Below, one piece after another: positions 52,290 to 60,797 of a stretch of 64,000 nt of DNA. The notes below the pieces were generated by a model that was not told the origin of the DNA, did no database searches, and saw only the letters and a program-made list of their open reading frames with translations. The stretch spans positions 1-64,000 of the forward strand of contig CALQKH020000004.1 of the NCBI GenBank assembly GCA_943331105.2, in the 5' to 3' direction. A program made the position numbers and the translations under genes. This stretch comes from Akkermansia muciniphila (lineage in GTDB: Bacteria; Pseudomonadota; Gammaproteobacteria; Burkholderiales; Burkholderiaceae_C). Positions within the stretch are counted from its first letter, which is position 1; every line of letters begins with the position of its first letter.

Positions 52290-54374
52290 ATGTCAACTGG
52301 CCTGAACAACGCCCAACTCGAAGCCGTGAACTTTGTCTCCGGCCCCTGCTTGGTGTTGGCCGGGGCGGGTTCGGGCAAAACGCGGGTGATCACCCACAAG
52401 ATTGGCCGCCTGATCGAAGCCGGGCTGGAGCCCCAACGCATCGCGGCCATCACTTTCACCAACAAGGCTGCTGCCGAGATGCGCGAGCGGGCCAAGGACC
52501 TGATCGGCCAAGCGGCCAAACATGTGCTGATTTGCACCTTCCACGCGCTGGGCGTGCGCATCATGCGCGAAGACGGTGGCGTGTTGGGCCTCAAACCTCA
52601 ATTCAGCATCATGGATGCGGACGATGTGACCAGCATCCTGAAAGATTGTGGCGGCACCACCGACGCGGCCACAGCCCGCCAGTGGCAGTGGACCATCAGC
52701 CTATGGAAAAACATGGGCCTGAACGCCGAGCAGGCTGCAGCGCAAGCGCCTGACGACAACGCCCGGGTGATCGCCCGCATCATGGCGCTGTACCAAGAGC
52801 GGCTGACGGCTTACCAAAGCGTGGACTTTGACGACCTGATTGGCATGCCCCTCAAACTGTTGGCCGAGTACCCCGAGGTGCGCGAGCGTTGGCAAGCCAA
52901 GATGGGCCATGTGCTGGTGGACGAGTACCAAGACACCAACGCCACGCAATACGAGGTGCTGAAACATCTGGTGGGGGAGCGAGCCCGCTTCACGGCGGTG
53001 GGCGACGACGACCAGTCGATCTATGGCTGGCGCGGCGCGACTTTGGACAACCTGAAGCGCTTGCCGGTGGACTTCCCGAATTTGAAGGTCATCAAGCTGG
53101 AGCAGAACTACCGATCCACCAGCGCTATTCTGCGGGCCGCCAACCATGTGATCGAGCCCAACCCCAAGCTGTTTCCCAAAACACTGTTTTCCGAATTGGG
53201 CGAGGGCGAGCCGGTGCGCGTGATCGATGCGGTGAACGAAGAGCACGAAGCCGACCGGGCCATTGCCCGCATCCAGTCGATCCGCAGCGGGCATTCGCTC
53301 GAATCCAAACACCGCGAGTTCAAGGACTTTGCCATTTTGTACCGCGCCAACCACATGGCGCGGCCGTTTGAGCAGGCCCTGCGCCGCGCCAACATCCCCT
53401 ACAAAGTGTCGGGCGGACAAAGCTTTTTTGACAAGGCCGAGATCAAGGACCTGTGCGCTTGGTTTCGCTTGTGGATCAACAACGACGACGACCCGGCATT
53501 TTTGCGGGCCATCACCAGCCCCAAGCGCGGCATCGGCCACCAGACGCTGGGCCAACTGGGCAGCTTTGCCACGCAGTACAAGCTCAGTCTGTTCGAGTCG
53601 CTGTTTGCAGGCAGCTTGCCCAGCGCCGTGAATGCCCGCGCCATCACCGGCCTGCACGAGTTTGGTCGCTACATCAACGACTTGGAATACCGCGCCCGCC
53701 AAACTTTGGGCAAAACCGATGCGCTGGCGTTTTTGCTGGCGTGGCTTCAAGAGATCGGCTACGAGTCGCACTTGTACGACGGTGAAGACAACGACAAAGT
53801 GGCTTCGGCCCGCTGGACGAATGTGTTGGAATTTTGTGACTGGATGGCTGGGCGTTGCGGTGGCGAGATCGAAGACGCGACCGGGGCTCAAACGGGCGCC
53901 GAGGCGACGGAGACCAAAAACCTGTTGGAGGTGGCACAGACCATCTCGCTGATTTCCACCCTGAGTGAGCGAGAGAAAGACCAAAACGTGGTGACCCTGT
54001 CTACGTTGCACGCCTCCAAGGGCTTGGAGTGGCCGCATGTGACCTTGGTGGGCGTGAACGAGGGTCTGCTGCCTTTCAAACTGGGCGAAGACGCTACCGA
54101 AGCGGCCAGCCAAGAGGGCATTTTGTTGCGTCTGCAAGAAGAACGCCGCCTGATGTACGTGGGCATCACCCGCGCCCAGCGCAGCCTGGCCGTGAGCTGG
54201 ACGAAACGCCGCAAGAAAGGCCGTGAAACCGTGGCCGCCCTGCCCAGCCGCTTCATTGCCGAGATGCGCCTGGACGAAAACACCACCAAAGAAGACCCGC
54301 GCGAAAAACTCAAGGCGCTGCGGGCCGAATTTGCACAACGCGCTGCCACGGCGGCGGCCGAGGCCAAACCATGA
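52290..54374 (+). CDS. rep: ATP-dependent DNA helicase Rep (UvrD/PcrA superfamily 1A)
   Basis: 694-residue 3'-5' helicase that aids replication through protein-bound DNA. Motif Q/I LNNAQLEAV and LVLAGAGSGKTRVITHKI (25-42), Ia ITFTNKAAAEM, II VLVDEYQDTNATQ (about 207), III VGDDDQSIYGWRGA, IV KLEQNYRST, V TLSTLHASKGLEWPHVTLVG (about 575) and VI RRLMYVGITRAQRSL. Length and motifs match Rep rather than UvrD, which is usually longer. Not preceded by a terminator, so some read-through from the toxin gene is possible. Confidence 0.93.
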   Translation: MSTGLNNAQLEAVNFVSGPCLVLAGAGSGKTRVITHKIGRLIEAGLEPQRIAAITFTNKAAAEMRERAKDLIGQAAKHVLICTFHALGVRIMREDGGVLGLKPQFSIMDADDVTSILKDCGGTTDAATARQWQWTISLWKNMGLNAEQAAAQAPDDNARVIARIMALYQERLTAYQSVDFDDLIGMPLKLLAEYPEVRERWQAKMGHVLVDEYQDTNATQYEVLKHLVGERARFTAVGDDDQSIYGWRGATLDNLKRLPVDFPNLKVIKLEQNYRSTSAILRAANHVIEPNPKLFPKTLFSELGEGEPVRVIDAVNEEHEADRAIARIQSIRSGHSLESKHREFKDFAILYRANHMARPFEQALRRANIPYKVSGGQSFFDKAEIKDLCAWFRLWINNDDDPAFLRAITSPKRGIGHQTLGQLGSFATQYKLSLFESLFAGSLPSAVNARAITGLHEFGRYINDLEYRARQTLGKTDALAFLLAWLQEIGYESHLYDGEDNDKVASARWTNVLEFCDWMAGRCGGEIEDATGAQTGAEATETKNLLEVAQTISLISTLSEREKDQNVVTLSTLHASKGLEWPHVTLVGVNEGLLPFKLGEDATEAASQEGILLRLQEERRLMYVGITRAQRSLAVSWTKRRKKGRETVAALPSRFIAEMRLDENTTKEDPREKLKALRAEFAQRAATAAAEAKP

Positions 54375-54805
54375 CGAGACCTTGGATAAACCCCTTGGGC
54401 CGCAGCGCATCCATGCTTTTCCTATCCTTGGCATTGACCGGATGCAACCTGGCCCTGAGCCCACCCGACTGTCCACCGGGCCAATCGCTTGGGGCCGACA
54501 AGCTGCTGGGCAACTGGACTGTGCAAATGGCGGGCTCAACCACCCCATGGGCTCTGAACTTGTCTCCACACCCGGAACACTTGGGCAGTCTGCGCGGTGA
54601 ACTTCAACAAGGCGACCAGCGCTACCCGGTGGTGGCCGATCTGGAAGGCCGCGAGTTCACGATGGAGGAATCGCACGACGGACAACGCATTGCAGCCACA
54701 TGGTTGGGCACAGCGGTGCACGGCCATTGCGGTCGTTGGGTGCAAGGTGAGCGGATGGCTACAAACCAAGCTGCTGAGGGCTTTTCCATGAGGCGCGCCC
54801 CGTAA
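54371..54805 (+). CDS. Putative lipoprotein
   Basis: 144 residues. N-terminal signal with lipobox LALTGC (about 20-25), so the mature protein starts at the Cys and should be membrane-anchored. The mature part (LLGNWTVQMAGSTTPWALNLSPHPEHLGSLRGELQ) has no recognised domain and contains three further Cys. Start overlaps the rep stop (ATGA). Function unknown. Confidence 0.75.
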   Translation: MTRPWINPLGRSASMLFLSLALTGCNLALSPPDCPPGQSLGADKLLGNWTVQMAGSTTPWALNLSPHPEHLGSLRGELQQGDQRYPVVADLEGREFTMEESHDGQRIAATWLGTAVHGHCGRWVQGERMATNQAAEGFSMRRAP

Positions 54806-54896
54806 CAAAGTCTGGTTGAGTGTCTTTGCAACCCATGGGGCCAAAGTCCGTGCTTTTCACGCAAAATACAGCCGAACACAGCCCTTGCAATCCTTC

Positions 54897-55625
54897 ATGC
54901 AGTCCGCCTCTTTCCAACTGACCCGCCCCAAGCGCCCGCTGGCAGGTTGGGTTTGGGTGGTTCTTTTGCATGCCCTGCTGCTTTGGGCTGTGCATGTGGG
55001 CTTGACGCGCGATGTGGTGCAAAAAATGCCGACCGTGGTTCAAGCGCTTTTGCTCAGCGACACCCGACCGGCAACACCGCCGCCAGCGGCACCACCTCCC
55101 CCAACGCCCTCACCGCCGCCGCCCACACCCCAACCTGCTAAGCCGGCACCGACACCAGCGCCCGTTGCACCTCCTGTGACACAAGCGCCGGCCGCCGAGT
55201 TACCCGCCATCACTACACCCACCCCGACCCCAACGGGCTTGACAGCGTCAGTGCCTGCAACTGCCCCTGCACCGCCGACCGCCACGCCTGTCCCCACGCC
55301 CGTTACGGCAGCACCCACTCGAGCCACGGCACCCGCCCCTGCACCCACGCGCACGGCTGCAGGCGTGAATGTCAACCAATGTGAAAAGCCGGAATATCCC
55401 AGTGCGTCCCGCCGTCTTGAAGAAGAGGGCACAGTTGCTTTGCGCTTTTTGGTGGGCGTGGATGGCAAAGTGCTTCAATCTGAGATTGAAAAAAGTTCGG
55501 GCTTCAAGCGGCTCGACGAAGCCGCGAGAGCAGGTTTGTCCAAATGCCAATTTCGTCCCGCTTTGGTCGATGGCAAACCCGAGCAGGCCTGGGCCAGCAT
55601 GAAATACACCTGGCGCCTCGAATGA
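54897..55625 (+). CDS. tonB: Energy transducer TonB
   Basis: 242 residues. One N-terminal membrane helix (WVWVVLLHALLLWAVHVGL), a long periplasmic Pro/Thr-rich stretch (residues ~58-155, ~40% Pro) and a C-terminal TonB domain (CEKPEYPSASRRLEEEGTVALRFLVGVDGKVL ... GFKRLDEAARAGLSKCQF). ATG 54897 is chosen; an upstream in-frame codon at 54816 has no support. Drives TonB-dependent outer-membrane receptors using ExbB/ExbD encoded next. No convincing Fur site seen. Confidence 0.92.
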   Translation: MQSASFQLTRPKRPLAGWVWVVLLHALLLWAVHVGLTRDVVQKMPTVVQALLLSDTRPATPPPAAPPPPTPSPPPPTPQPAKPAPTPAPVAPPVTQAPAAELPAITTPTPTPTGLTASVPATAPAPPTATPVPTPVTAAPTRATAPAPAPTRTAAGVNVNQCEKPEYPSASRRLEEEGTVALRFLVGVDGKVLQSEIEKSSGFKRLDEAARAGLSKCQFRPALVDGKPEQAWASMKYTWRLE

Positions 55626-55711
55626 ACCCGTCCGCCCCAACAACCCCTCACACAGCCAGCCCAAACTTGGCCACCCCACACCCCATGTCAAAGCCACAAG
55701 GACCCGCTCGC

Positions 55712-56479
55712 ATGATCAACCATTTCAGAACCACTCTGGCCCACCTGCTGCTGGGTTTGGGCGTGCTGATGAGCCACACCAGTTGGGCATCCACACCCAA
55801 CGCCGCCATCCCAACAGCCGCACCGGAGAACCCCTATGGCTTGGGCGCTTTGTGGGCACAAGGTGATGCAGTGGCCAAAATCACCTTGCTGATTTTGGTC
55901 ATCATGAGCATGGGCAGCTGGTTTGTGATCGCGACCAAATACCTCGAGCAATCCAAGCTGCTCAAAATGGCGGCCGCCACACAGGCCAGCTTCAAGCAAG
56001 CGGCATCGGTGCGGCAAGCGGCTGATGCCCTCGACACCACCAGCCCGTTTCGCTTCATTGCAGAAAAAGGCCTGGAAGGCGCAGCTCAACACCAAGGCTT
56101 GCCCGACACCGTGGACTTCAACGCCTGGGTGGTGATGTGCCTGCAACGCGCCATGAGCACGGTCCAAAGCCGACTGCAAGACGGGCTCGCCGTGCTGGCC
56201 ACAGTCGGCTCTACCGCGCCTTTTGTCGGTTTGTTTGGCACCGTGTGGGGCATCTACCATGCGCTGGTCAAGATCGGCATGTCCGGACAAGCCAGCATCG
56301 ACAAAGTCGCGGGCCCCGTCGGTGAGGCACTCATCATGACGGCCATTGGTTTGGCCGTCGCCGTGCCTGCGGTCTTGGGCTACAACTGGTTGGTGCGCCG
56401 CAACAAGGCGGTGATGGAAGAAATCAACGCCTTCGGTGCCGATGTGCACGCGGCCTTGCTCGCTTCGGCCAAACGCTGA
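55712..56479 (+). CDS. exbB: TonB-system proton channel subunit ExbB
   Basis: 255 residues with an N-terminal signal-like segment (MINHFRTTLAHLLLGLGVLM ... SWA), one membrane helix (KITLLILVIMSMGSWFVIATKY) and the MotA/ExbB channel domain (LATVGSTAPFVGLFGTVWGIYHAL; GPVGEALIMTAIGLAVAVPAV). Start uncertain: ATG 55712 has AAGGA eight bases upstream and gives a signal peptide; ATG 55622 overlaps the tonB stop. Coupled to exbD by TGATG. Confidence 0.9.
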   Translation: MINHFRTTLAHLLLGLGVLMSHTSWASTPNAAIPTAAPENPYGLGALWAQGDAVAKITLLILVIMSMGSWFVIATKYLEQSKLLKMAAATQASFKQAASVRQAADALDTTSPFRFIAEKGLEGAAQHQGLPDTVDFNAWVVMCLQRAMSTVQSRLQDGLAVLATVGSTAPFVGLFGTVWGIYHALVKIGMSGQASIDKVAGPVGEALIMTAIGLAVAVPAVLGYNWLVRRNKAVMEEINAFGADVHAALLASAKR

Positions 56480-56907
56480 TGGCCATGCAACTCGGCCCCA
56501 GCGTGGGCACTGGCCCCGACGACGAGGTGATGGGCACCATCAACACCACGCCCCTGGTCGACGTGATGCTGGTTTTGCTCATCATTTTCCTGATCACCAT
56601 CCCGGTGGTCACCACCTCCATCCAGGTGGACTTGCCCAAAGAGCGCCATGAGGTGCGTCAGGCACGGCCAGAGACCGTGATTCTCTCGGTCAACAAGGCC
56701 GGTCAGGTTTTTGTGTACGACACCCCCATCCAAAACCAGACGGATTTGCAAGAGCGGCTGAAAAAAATCGCCGCCATGAAACCCCAACCCGATGTTCAGA
56801 TTCGGGGCGATGCGCAAAGCGCCTATGCATCGGTTGGGCGGGTCATGCACGCCCTGCAGCAGGCCGGCATTGCCCAAGTGGGCTTTGTCATTGACCCCGG
56901 CCCCTGA
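56479..56907 (+). CDS. exbD: ExbD (first copy)
   Basis: 142 residues. TINTTPLVDVMLVLLIIFLIT (about 20-40) is the single membrane helix with the proton-carrying Asp (~28); the periplasmic domain follows (VSIQVDLP-like: TSIQVDLPKERHEVRQARP ... VVILSVN). Overlaps the exbB stop. Paired with a second, shorter-spaced ExbD downstream, so two ExbD subunits may form a mixed complex. Confidence 0.93.
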   Translation: MAMQLGPSVGTGPDDEVMGTINTTPLVDVMLVLLIIFLITIPVVTTSIQVDLPKERHEVRQARPETVILSVNKAGQVFVYDTPIQNQTDLQERLKKIAAMKPQPDVQIRGDAQSAYASVGRVMHALQQAGIAQVGFVIDPGP

Positions 56908-56923
56908 ACATCAAGGACAACTT

Positions 56924-57349
56924 ATGGCCATGCACTTGGGCACCGACAACAGCGACGAAGACGGCTTGATGATGGACATCAACACCACGCCCTTGATTGA
57001 CGTGATGCTGGTCCTGATCATCATGCTCATCATCACCATCCCGGCGCAATTGCACGCGGTCAACCTGGACATGCCCACGGCAAGCCCCGCTTCGCCCAAA
57101 GAGCCGGTGGTGGTTCGCATCGACATCAATGCGCAATCACAGTGGAGCTGGAACGGCAAGGCACTGGGCAACCGGGAAGAACTCGAAGCGCAACTCATTT
57201 TGGCTGCTGCCCAGCGACCTCAACCCGAACTGCACATCCGTGCGGATGGGCAAGCCCGTTATGAAGCGGCCGTCACCGTATTGACCACCGCACAACGTGT
57301 GGGCCTGACCCAACTGGGCATGGTGGGAACTGAACAATTTGCCAACTGA
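56924..57349 (+). CDS. exbD: ExbD (second copy)
   Basis: 141 residues, the same layout: DINTTPLIDVMLVLIIMLIIT with the channel Asp (~27), then a periplasmic domain (AVNLDMPTASPASPKEPVVVRIDINA). It shares the membrane segment with the first copy but its periplasmic part is diverged. AAGGA lies at normal spacing and 16 bases separate it from the first exbD. Last gene before a rho-independent terminator. Confidence 0.93.
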   Translation: MAMHLGTDNSDEDGLMMDINTTPLIDVMLVLIIMLIITIPAQLHAVNLDMPTASPASPKEPVVVRIDINAQSQWSWNGKALGNREELEAQLILAAAQRPQPELHIRADGQARYEAAVTVLTTAQRVGLTQLGMVGTEQFAN

Positions 57350-57362
57350 GCTGTGTAAGACG

Positions 57363-57393
57363 AAAAAAAGCCGCTCCAAGAGCGGCTTTTTTT
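57363..57393 (+). terminator. Rho-independent terminator of tonB-exbB-exbD-exbD
   Basis: 14-base arms AAAAAAAGCCGCTC and GAGCGGCTTTTTTT with a three-base loop; the plus strand ends in a T-run and the minus strand, by symmetry, also does. It serves both the exbD operon and the convergent Bug gene, whose stop is at 57410. Confidence 0.95.
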
Positions 57394-57409
57394 GGGAGCA
57401 AAAATCGAA

Positions 57410-58396
57410 TCAGTCAGCGTACTTGCCAGCGGCATCCACAGCGGCCTTGATCTTGATCATTTCGGCAGCCACAAACTTCTTGTGCTCTTCGGGCTCAACG
57501 CGCTTGTCGTTGACCACCAAAGCGCCCAAGGCTTCGTTCTTCTTGATGAAATCAGGGTCCTTCAAGGATTTCTTGAGGGCATCGTTCAACATTTTGGTGA
57601 TGGCGGGTGGCGTGCCTTTGGGGGCATACAAACCGTGCCAGATGGTCAGGTTGAAGCCCTTCATGCCCATTTCCTGCAAGCTGGGATAGTGCTTCAACAC
57701 AGGGTGACCGCTCAGAGGTTGGGCCGTTGTGACCGCAAACGCCTTGATGCGGCCGCCTTCGATCTGGGCCGTGGTGTTGGTGGTTTGGTCGCACATCATG
57801 TCCACCTGACCGCCAATCAAAGCCGTCATGGCTGGTGCAGTGCCGCCAAACGGGATCGTGGTCATGGCCTCTTTGGTCTTCATGTTGGTCTGCCAGAGCA
57901 AGCCGCAAATGTGCGAGGCAGAACCCAAACCAGCGTGCGCAATGTTCAACTTACCAGCGTTGGCGCGGATGTAGTTTTCAAAATCGCGGTAGGTGTTGGC
58001 TGGCAATTGTGGCTTGCCCACCAAGGTCATGGGCACATCATTGACCATGCCCAGAAACTCGAAGTCCTCGAGTGGCTTGTAACCCAGCTTGCGGTACAGG
58101 GCTGGTGTAGCGGCCATGCCGATGTGGAACAACAACAACGAATGGCCGTCCGGTGCAGCCTTGGCCACTTTGGTAGCGCCGATGGTGCCACCAGCGCCAG
58201 CAGCGTTTTCCACAACGAAATTGCTGCCTGGAATGTGCTTGCGCATCACTTCGGCCAAGTCACGGGCGACGCGGTCGGTAGGGCCGCCTGCGGCGAAAGG
58301 CACGACGATCGATATGGGCTTGTTACCCGGAAAAGCTTGGGCGTAAGAGCCCATCGAGAGAGTGGCCAATGCGGCCAAAGCGATCCATTGCTTCAT
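57410..58396 (-). CDS. Bug-family (TctC-like) tripartite tricarboxylate substrate-binding protein
   Basis: 328 residues with a signal peptide (MKQWIALAALATLSMGSYAQ). The Bug fold shows FPGNKPISIVVPFAAGGPTDRVAR (the first ligand loop), PDGHSLLLFHIG and GKLNIAHAGLGSASHICGLLW. Bug proteins bind organic acids and often work with TctAB permeases or as orphans; none is encoded here. AGGAG lies upstream of the ATG. It lies downstream of the PaaK-like gene with a 138-base gap, so may be separately transcribed. Confidence 0.9.
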   Translation of the reverse strand: MKQWIALAALATLSMGSYAQAFPGNKPISIVVPFAAGGPTDRVARDLAEVMRKHIPGSNFVVENAAGAGGTIGATKVAKAAPDGHSLLLFHIGMAATPALYRKLGYKPLEDFEFLGMVNDVPMTLVGKPQLPANTYRDFENYIRANAGKLNIAHAGLGSASHICGLLWQTNMKTKEAMTTIPFGGTAPAMTALIGGQVDMMCDQTTNTTAQIEGGRIKAFAVTTAQPLSGHPVLKHYPSLQEMGMKGFNLTIWHGLYAPKGTPPAITKMLNDALKKSLKDPDFIKKNEALGALVVNDKRVEPEEHKKFVAAEMIKIKAAVDAAGKYAD

Positions 58397-58534
58397 GACA
58401 AACTCCTAGTTGGTGGCGGATTGTAAAACCCCGCATTGTGATGAAAACACGGAAACTACTTAGACTTTCGGCTTAAATTGGCCTTGATTCAATTGAGGAT
58501 TCTGACAAGCGAGGACCCGCCAGCCAGCAAGGCG

Positions 58535-59797
58535 TCACTGGTAACTGCGGGCATCCTCAATGACTTTGCCGTCATTGGCCAGCGTGCCCTGGGCCACCAA
58601 GTGCACTTCGCCACGCAGCTTGGTCACATCGCGAACAGCTTCAGATACGCGGCCTTTGAGTCCTTCATCAGCCAAGGATGCGGTTTCGACATGCAAAGCC
58701 ATTTGGTCATTGGCCATCTCACCGGTGACCACCAAACGCGCTTTGGTCAACTCCGGAAAGCGTTTCACGATCTCGGCCACCTGGCCGGGATGCACAAACA
58801 TGCCCCGGATCTTGGTGGTCTGGTCGGCTCGGCCCATCCAGCCTTTGATGCGCTGCCCCGTGCGGCCTGTGGGGCATGTGCCGGGCAAGATGGCCGACAA
58901 ATCGCCCGTACCGAAACGGATCAGAGGGTAGTCAGGATTGAGCACCGTGACCACCACTTCACCGACCTCGCCGACTGCGACAGGGTCTCCGGTGCCCGGA
59001 CGCACGATCTCCACGATCACGCCCTCGTCGATCACCAAACCTTCTCGCGCGGCAGTTTCATAAGCAATCAAGCCCACATCGGCGGTGGCATAGCACTGGT
59101 AAGCCGCCACACCCTGCTGGGTAAACCAATCGCGCAATGATGGTGGGCAGGCCTCGCCCGACACCAGGGCTTTGGTGATCGACAGCTTTTGACCTGCCTC
59201 GGTGGCTTTCTCGATCAGGATCTTCAGGAAACTGGGCGTGCCCGAATAAGCCACCGGACGCAGATCGGCCACCGCCGCCAATTGCTGTTCGGTGTTGCCC
59301 ACGCCACCGGGAATCACCGCACAGCCCAGTGCATGGGCGCCGCTTTCCATGATCCAGGCGCCAGGGGTCAGGTGGTAGCTGAAGCAGTTGTGAACCAGAT
59401 CGCCGGCCTCAAAACCGGCGGCCGCCATGGCGCGGGCTGCACGCCAATAGTCGGGGGCATGGCCCTCGGGTTCATAGATCGGACCGGGTGACTGGTACAC
59501 ACGGCGCACACCGGCAGGGCGGAGCATGCCCTTCCAGCCAATGGTTGAGAAACCGCCAAAGGGGTCTTGAGCCCGCTGGGCTTGTTGACGCGCCAGCAAC
59601 TCGTACTTGCGCGTGACAGGCAATCGGGCCAGGGCAGCTCGGCTGGTCACTTGGGCAGCATCGATGCCCTTGAGGATCTCAGCCAAAGCGGCGCTGTTTT
59701 TCTGGGCATGCGCAATTTGCGAAGGCAAGGCCGCCATCAGCGCTGCTTCACGGACTTCAGGGGCGCGGGTTTCCAGCGCATCGAGGTGATGGACCAT
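58535..59797 (-). CDS. Phenylacetate--CoA ligase (PaaK) family, AMP-forming
   Basis: 420-residue ANL-superfamily enzyme that would activate an aromatic or short-chain carboxylate to its CoA thioester. VYQSPGPIYEPEGHAPDYWRAARA, YSGTPSFLKILIEKA, ALVSGEACPPSLRDWFTQQ, CYATADVGLIAYET and IRFGTGDLSAILPG are the PaaK-type sequence motifs; the C-terminal domain begins near TGRTGQRIKGWMGRADQTTKIRGMFVHP. Located at the end of an ABC importer cluster, so it likely acts on the imported acid. Phenylacetate itself is not proven. Confidence 0.85.
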   Translation of the reverse strand: MVHHLDALETRAPEVREAALMAALPSQIAHAQKNSAALAEILKGIDAAQVTSRAALARLPVTRKYELLARQQAQRAQDPFGGFSTIGWKGMLRPAGVRRVYQSPGPIYEPEGHAPDYWRAARAMAAAGFEAGDLVHNCFSYHLTPGAWIMESGAHALGCAVIPGGVGNTEQQLAAVADLRPVAYSGTPSFLKILIEKATEAGQKLSITKALVSGEACPPSLRDWFTQQGVAAYQCYATADVGLIAYETAAREGLVIDEGVIVEIVRPGTGDPVAVGEVGEVVVTVLNPDYPLIRFGTGDLSAILPGTCPTGRTGQRIKGWMGRADQTTKIRGMFVHPGQVAEIVKRFPELTKARLVVTGEMANDQMALHVETASLADEGLKGRVSEAVRDVTKLRGEVHLVAQGTLANDGKVIEDARSYQ

Positions 59798-59851
59798 GGG
59801 ATTCTTTCAGGACACTGGCGATGAAGGATTGCTCGAAGGATGCTCAAGGCA

Positions 59852-60661
59852 TCAGGCCAGCCAACGCTTGCGGCGCTTGTAGCTCTTGACGTCCTTGAAG
59901 CTCTTGCGCTCACCGCCGCCCATGCCCAAATAAAATTCTTTCACGTCTTCGTTGGTGCGCAGGTCTTCGGCCTCGCCATCCATCACGATGCGGCCCGACT
60001 CCATGATGTAGCCGTAATCCGAGTATTTGAGCGCCATGTTGGTGTTTTGCTCAGCGATCAAGAAAGTGACTTTTTCTTTCTCGTTCAAGTCTTTCACGAT
60101 GTTGAAGACCTCTTCCACGATCTGAGGCGCCAGACCCATCGAAGGCTCATCCAGCAGCATCACGCTAGGGTTGGTCATCAAGGCGCGGCCAATCGCGCAC
60201 ATTTGCTGCTCACCACCTGATGTGTACGCCGCTTGCGATGTGCGGCGGGTTTTCAGGCGCGGGAAATAGGTGTAAACCTTGTCCAGGTTGGCCGCGATTT
60301 CGCCCTTGTCCTTGCGGGTGTAGCTGCCGGTCAACAGGTTGTCTTCGATCGACAAGTGGGCGAAGCAATGTCGTCCCTCCATGACCTGCACCACACCCCG
60401 GTTGACCAAGTCGGCAGGGGTGAGGTTTTCGATCCGCTCGCCACGCAGCTCGATGCTGCCTTTGGTCACATCGCCACGCTCGCCCTTGAGCAAGTTGGAG
60501 ATCGCACGCAAGGTGGTGGTTTTGCCAGCTCCGTTGCCACCCAACAAAGACACGATGCCTTGCTCGGGCACCTGCAGGGACACGCCCTTGAGCACCAAGA
60601 TGACGTGGTTGTAAATGACTTCGATGCCGTTGACGTTCAGAACAATGTTTTTGTCGCTCAT
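59852..60661 (-). CDS. livF: ABC transporter ATP-binding protein, LivF type
   Basis: 269 residues. Walker A LLGGNGAGKTTTLRAISNLL (38-57), the LivF-type signature TSGGEQQMCAIGRALMTNP (about 155-173) and Walker B MLLDEPSMGLAPQIVEEVF; H-loop LIAEQNTNMAL. ATG 60661 follows the second intercistronic hairpin; an in-frame extension to 61027 lies in livK. LivG is expected but is not in the window, perhaps upstream of livH. The C-terminus is longer and more basic (SFKDVKSYKRRKRWLA) than usual. Confidence 0.92.
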   Translation of the reverse strand: MSDKNIVLNVNGIEVIYNHVILVLKGVSLQVPEQGIVSLLGGNGAGKTTTLRAISNLLKGERGDVTKGSIELRGERIENLTPADLVNRGVVQVMEGRHCFAHLSIEDNLLTGSYTRKDKGEIAANLDKVYTYFPRLKTRRTSQAAYTSGGEQQMCAIGRALMTNPSVMLLDEPSMGLAPQIVEEVFNIVKDLNEKEKVTFLIAEQNTNMALKYSDYGYIMESGRIVMDGEAEDLRTNEDVKEFYLGMGGGERKSFKDVKSYKRRKRWLA

Positions 60662-60693
60662 GGACTGTGCCTTTTCAAATTCTGGTGGTTCAA

Positions 60694-60731
60694 GCCAAAT
60701 GAAACCGCTGCATGCAATGGTTTCATTTGGC
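60694..60731. other. Intercistronic hairpin upstream of livF
   Basis: 13-base perfect arms GCCAAATGAAACC and GGTTTCATTTGGC around a 12-base loop, between the binding-protein and livF genes. It may set the higher level of the binding-protein message seen in many ABC operons, by stalling decay or termination. Confidence 0.75.
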
Positions 60732-60764
60732 AGCTGCAAGCAAGCCAAGGCCTGCAGCAGCTGA

Positions 60765-60790
60765 CCAGCTGCCGCTTGCGCGGCAGCTGG
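60765..60790. other. Second intercistronic hairpin next to the binding-protein stop
   Basis: 11-base perfect arms CCAGCTGCCGC and GCGGCAGCTGG with a four-base loop, eight bases past the binding-protein stop. With the hairpin at 60694 it forms a pair. Confidence 0.75.
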
Positions 60791-60797
60791 AATCAGA

